DNA from: JBEIHX01 sp044375455
Lineage (GTDB): Bacteria; Pseudomonadota; Alphaproteobacteria; Caulobacterales; Aquidulcibacteraceae
Assembly: GCA_044375455.1 (NCBI GenBank)
Contig: JBILMQ010000187.1
Location: forward strand, 1 to 7,014
DNA length: 7,014 nt
Reading direction: 5' to 3'
The notes under the pieces were generated by a model that saw only the letters and a program-made list of their open reading frames with translations, ran no database searches and was not told where the DNA came from. Below are positions 4,266 through 7,014 of this stretch, piece by piece. A program made the position numbers and the translations under genes. Numbering within the stretch: position 1 is the first letter of the stretch; the number at the start of each line of letters is the position of its first letter.

Positions 4266-6119
4266 ATGCTGCGATTGTCTGCGATCACCGGGTTGGCGAT
4301 CAAGAGGTTGGCGATCACCAGGTTGGAAATCAACCGCGCCGCAGTCGCCCGTGCTCTCGCCGCCATGTGCGTGGGCGCAGTCGGTGCATGCGCCCAGCCG
4401 ATCCCGGCGCGCGAGACTGAACCAGCACCGCCTTCGATCCAGACTTCTGCGGATCTTCGCTGTCCGGACGCCAACGATAAGGAGTATAACCTTTACTGGG
4501 GCGACCTGCATGTGCACACCTCCTATTCGCTCGACGCCTACGTGTATGGCACAGCAATCGATCCAGCATCCGCTCTGGCGTTCGCGCGCGGCGCGGCGAT
4601 CATCATGCCAGATGGGGTGACCAGGAAGCAGATTGATCGCCCGCTCGACTTCATGGCCCTGACCGATCATGCAGAGACTTTTGATGTCATGTATCTGTGT
4701 ACGGAGCCGACGCATGCCGACAAGCCGTACTGCGCCCGTTTTCGTGGTCTGAGCGGGACTGACAGCCAGAATTCCCAGGAAGGGTTCCGCTCATTCCTGC
4801 TCCCGATCATTGCCGGCGCCAAGCCGGCGCCCTCCCCGCTGTGCAGCGAGCAGGGGGTCGATTGTGAGGCCGCAGCACGCGCGCAGTGGCTGCGGGTGCA
4901 GGAACATGCCAACAAGGCGAACGATCCTTGCTCGTTCACCTCCTTTATTGGCAGCGAATGGTCTGCCACGCCGGACAACAGGCATTGGCACCGCAATCTG
5001 ATCTACGCCAACGATCGAGTGCCTGCGATGGCGATCGACTATGTCCGCTATCCAAGCGTCGACGCACTGTGGACCGCGCTCGATGAAAATTGCCGGGCGG
5101 AAGACGGGTGCGATGTCCTGGCCATACCCCACAATACCAATCTTGCCGAAGGAGGCGGTTTCGATGTCGAAGAGTCAAGCACCGCCAGCTGGACCCAGCG
5201 CGCCCGCTATGAGAAGCTGATTGAGATATTTCAAAGCAAAGGGCAAAGCGAATGCCTGCCGGAGACGTGGGATAACAACGACGCCGACTGTGGCTTTGAG
5301 GTGTTGTTCCCGCCCGCAAAGTCCGTCATGGCGCGCAATGTTCCCGCCTTCTATGCCGAGGTGCGCCGCAGTTACGCCCGTTCGCTGCTTGGCATCGGGC
5401 TCAAGTCATACGCCGAGCATCCAGAGCGCCGCCTCAATCCCCTGCAACTCGGTTTCATCGGCTCGACAGACACGCACTCAGCGTCTCCCGGCGATGTCGC
5501 CGAATCCAATTGGAAGGGCGACGCCTGGTCAGCAGGAGATCTCTTCCGGGAACGTCGCCTGCAGCGTCCTGACTACAATCCAGGCGGTCTTGTCGGAGTG
5601 TGGGCCCGGCAAAACACGCGCGCGGACGTATTCGCAGCACTGAAAGCCCGGCGCACCTACGCCACCAGCGGGCCGCGGATCACCCTGCGGTTTTTCGCTC
5701 AGGCCAAAGGCGCGGGAAATCTGTGCCGCGCCGGCGGGAACGAGACCGCCGTCATGATGGGCGGACAGCTTTCGAAGGCGGATCAATCACCCCGCTTTGC
5801 GGTTCTGGCAATGCAGGACCAAACGCCGCTCTCACGAATCGAGATCGTCAAGGGCTCACTCAAAGACGACAGGGTCCTTGAACGCGTCCTGACCCTGCGC
5901 GCAGATGACGATGGCTTCAGTCAGGCATGCATTGAATGGACCGACCCTGACTTCGATCCGAAGAGTCCCGCCTACTGGTATGCGCGGATCTCACAGACGC
6001 CGACGCCGCGATGGTCACAGATCGATTGCCGCGCCATGGGCGTCTGCGACCAGAATCCAAGCCTCGACCGCACAATTCGCGAGCGAGCCTGGAGTTCGCC
6101 CATCTGGTATCTGCCATAG
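4266..6119 (+). CDS. DUF3604 domain protein, PHP-like metallohydrolase, probable lipoprotein
   Basis: This 617-residue protein belongs to the DUF3604 family, whose reaction is not established. It carries the ordered metal-site motifs of a PHP/amidohydrolase-like fold: YWGDLHVHTSYSLDA (77-91, H82 and H84), ALTDHAE (131-137, D134 and H135), IGSEW with E231 followed by HWHRN (240-244), IPHNT (H289) and GSTDTHS (400-405, D402 and H404). These suggest a hydrolase with two or three metals. The N-terminus has a basic stretch, a hydrophobic run AAVARALAAMCVGAVGA and then C42 in the context VGAC, a plausible lipobox. This places the enzyme in the envelope. Many cysteines in the mature part (for example C145, C156, C193, C200, C275, C282, C330, C342) fit disulfides in the periplasm. 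An in-frame ATG at 4182 would add 28 residues, but 4266 has the better ribosome site and gives a more normal signal length. A 15-bp tandem repeat lies in the signal region. The next gene starts 14 bp downstream, so an operon is likely. Substrate is unknown. Confidence 0.88.
   Translation: MLRLSAITGLAIKRLAITRLEINRAAVARALAAMCVGAVGACAQPIPARETEPAPPSIQTSADLRCPDANDKEYNLYWGDLHVHTSYSLDAYVYGTAIDPASALAFARGAAIIMPDGVTRKQIDRPLDFMALTDHAETFDVMYLCTEPTHADKPYCARFRGLSGTDSQNSQEGFRSFLLPIIAGAKPAPSPLCSEQGVDCEAAARAQWLRVQEHANKANDPCSFTSFIGSEWSATPDNRHWHRNLIYANDRVPAMAIDYVRYPSVDALWTALDENCRAEDGCDVLAIPHNTNLAEGGGFDVEESSTASWTQRARYEKLIEIFQSKGQSECLPETWDNNDADCGFEVLFPPAKSVMARNVPAFYAEVRRSYARSLLGIGLKSYAEHPERRLNPLQLGFIGSTDTHSASPGDVAESNWKGDAWSAGDLFRERRLQRPDYNPGGLVGVWARQNTRADVFAALKARRTYATSGPRITLRFFAQAKGAGNLCRAGGNETAVMMGGQLSKADQSPRFAVLAMQDQTPLSRIEIVKGSLKDDRVLERVLTLRADDDGFSQACIEWTDPDFDPKSPAYWYARISQTPTPRWSQIDCRAMGVCDQNPSLDRTIRERAWSSPIWYLP
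4281..4340 (+). repeat. Short 15-bp in-frame tandem repeat inside the DUF3604 signal region
   Basis: Units at 4281, 4296 and 4311 read GCGATCACCGGGTTG, GCGATCAAGAGGTTG and GCGATCACCAGGTTG, followed by a decayed unit at 4326. In the gene's frame they give AITGL, AIKRL and AITRL, then EINRA. They sit before the hydrophobic core of the signal peptide and add positive charge. The unit length is a multiple of three, so gain or loss of a unit would keep the frame. The sequence is unrelated to the 66-230 array; only the period is shared. Confidence 0.85.
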
Positions 6120-6133
6120 CGAGCGCCGCGATC

Positions 6134-7014
6134 ATGGCGCGTGGGCTGACCGGGCGCAGGCTGACCTTTTTCGTCATCCTCGTGGCGATGCTGGCGACGC
6201 CTGCCCCGGCAATGGCGCATGAGCTGCGCCCCGGATCGTTCACCATGCAGGCGATCGGGAATGACGCCTATGCCATCACATGGCGGGCGCCAGAAGTCCA
6301 AGGCGCCGAGGAGGCCATCGGAGCGAGCCTGCCGATGGGATGCACGCCGCAATCCAGTCAGGACGCGCAGACATGGACGGCGCGCTGCGCGGCGCTCGCG
6401 CCCGGCGCTGAGATCGTCTTCACCGGGCTGGAGGAGGCAGGAGCAACTGTTTTCGTGCGAGTTCGGCTGCCTGACGGCGCCGCGATCGACACGCTCGTCA
6501 CTGCAAACAGACCTCGGGTGGCGATCACGGACGCTCCGGCGCCCGGGCTTAACGCCTTCGTGGGGCTTGGCCTTGAACATATCCTGGGCGGGATCGATCA
6601 CCTTCTGTTCGTCATGGGTCTGTGTCTGCTGATCGCCTGTCCCTGGCGGCTGGCCACGGCGCTGACGGCGTTCACGCTGGCCCATTCCCTGACCTTAGGC
6701 GCAGCGGCGCTTGGCGCGGTCGGTCTGGCGTCGAAGCCGGTTGAGACGACGATCGCGCTTTCAATTGCATGCGTGGGTGCGCAAGCCGCGCGCCATGCGC
6801 GTGGCGGGCACAGCTTTGCGGCGTCCGCTCCCTGGGGATTCGCTTTCGGTTTCGGGTTGCTGCACGGGTTCGGCTTCGCGGGCGTGCTCTCAGAGATCGG
6901 TTTGCCGCCAGATGAAAGGATCCCAGCCCTTCTGCTGTTCAATCTCGGCGTAGAAATCGGCCAGTTGCTCGTCGTCGCCGTGTTGCTGATGGGAGGCATG
7001 CTGACACGGCGTCT
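6134..7014 (+). CDS. HupE/UreJ family membrane protein (3' end beyond the window)
   Basis: The frame is open from ATG 6134 to the right edge (293 codons seen). Residues 1-28 form a signal peptide (RRLTFFVILVAMLATPAPAMA, cleavage before HELRPG). Residues about 29-135 are a soluble domain expected in the periplasm. From about 141 the protein becomes a multi-helix membrane domain with the motifs of the HupE_UreJ_2 type: GLGLEHILGGIDHLLFVMGL (144-163, with H149, D155 and H156), FTLAHSLTL (180-188, H184), GFGLLHGFGFAGVL (239-252, H244) and LLFNLGVEIGQL (268-279). The conserved His and Asp within helices suggest metal handling. HupE and UreJ relatives are linked to nickel uptake, but for this subgroup the substrate is unproven. 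It follows the DUF3604 stop by 14 bp with no intervening promoter or terminator seen, so it is probably co-transcribed. Its Shine-Dalgarno is weak (GAG at 6121). The usual family length is somewhat over 300 residues, so only a short C-terminal part should be missing. Confidence 0.88.
   Translation, partial: MARGLTGRRLTFFVILVAMLATPAPAMAHELRPGSFTMQAIGNDAYAITWRAPEVQGAEEAIGASLPMGCTPQSSQDAQTWTARCAALAPGAEIVFTGLEEAGATVFVRVRLPDGAAIDTLVTANRPRVAITDAPAPGLNAFVGLGLEHILGGIDHLLFVMGLCLLIACPWRLATALTAFTLAHSLTLGAAALGAVGLASKPVETTIALSIACVGAQAARHARGGHSFAASAPWGFAFGFGLLHGFGFAGVLSEIGLPPDERIPALLLFNLGVEIGQLLVVAVLLMGGMLTRR

Noticed and set aside
5972..6685. Minus-strand frame of about 237 codons opposite the DUF3604 end and HupE/UreJ start
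   Set aside because: It lies antisense to two well-supported genes and has low-complexity basic composition.

Overview
The window is GC-rich DNA with strong G/C bias at third codon positions. It encodes a MarR-type regulator, a spinster-like MFS carrier, a DUF3604 protein and a HupE/UreJ-type membrane protein. This suggests a Gram-negative alphaproteobacterium (Hyphomonadaceae, Caulobacterales or Sphingomonadales-like). That placement is from gene content and composition only and was not tested by any search.

Region 1 (1-411) holds no complete gene. Its main feature is a tandem array of eleven 15-bp units (66-230). One forward frame is open from the left edge to a stop at 307 and reads the array as (G/R)PKS(Q/H) repeats, so it may be the 3' end of a gene that enters from the left. 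After it come a GC-rich inverted repeat and a perfect palindrome, GTCAAGTATCTTGAC (348-362), just upstream of the first complete gene.

Region 2 (412-2113) is a convergent pair. The forward gene encodes an acyl-CoA-dehydrogenase-fold flavoprotein that looks more like the two-component flavin monooxygenases (HsaA / p-hydroxyphenylacetate hydroxylase type) than a true acyl-CoA dehydrogenase. The reverse gene encodes a MarR-family repressor. Their 3' ends overlap by 14 bp, and the palindrome in front of the flavoprotein gene is a natural candidate operator for the repressor.

Region 3 (2202-4060, reverse strand) reads as an MFS transporter followed closely by a membrane-anchored parvulin-type peptidyl-prolyl isomerase. 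The MFS gene is broken: there is a one-base frameshift near the N-terminus and an internal deletion that removes about four transmembrane helices and changes frame. The isomerase gene is intact, and its Shine-Dalgarno sequence overlaps the MFS stop codon.

Region 4 (4266-7014, forward strand) is divergent from region 3. It encodes a DUF3604 (PHP-like metallohydrolase) probable lipoprotein, then, 14 bp later, a HupE/UreJ-type multi-helix membrane protein that runs off the right edge. The three intact genes (isomerase, DUF3604, HupE/UreJ) would all act in or facing the periplasm. They plausibly form a functional group: an envelope metallohydrolase, a putative metal permease and a foldase. The DUF3604 signal region contains a second, shorter 15-bp tandem repeat that probably lengthened its N-terminus.
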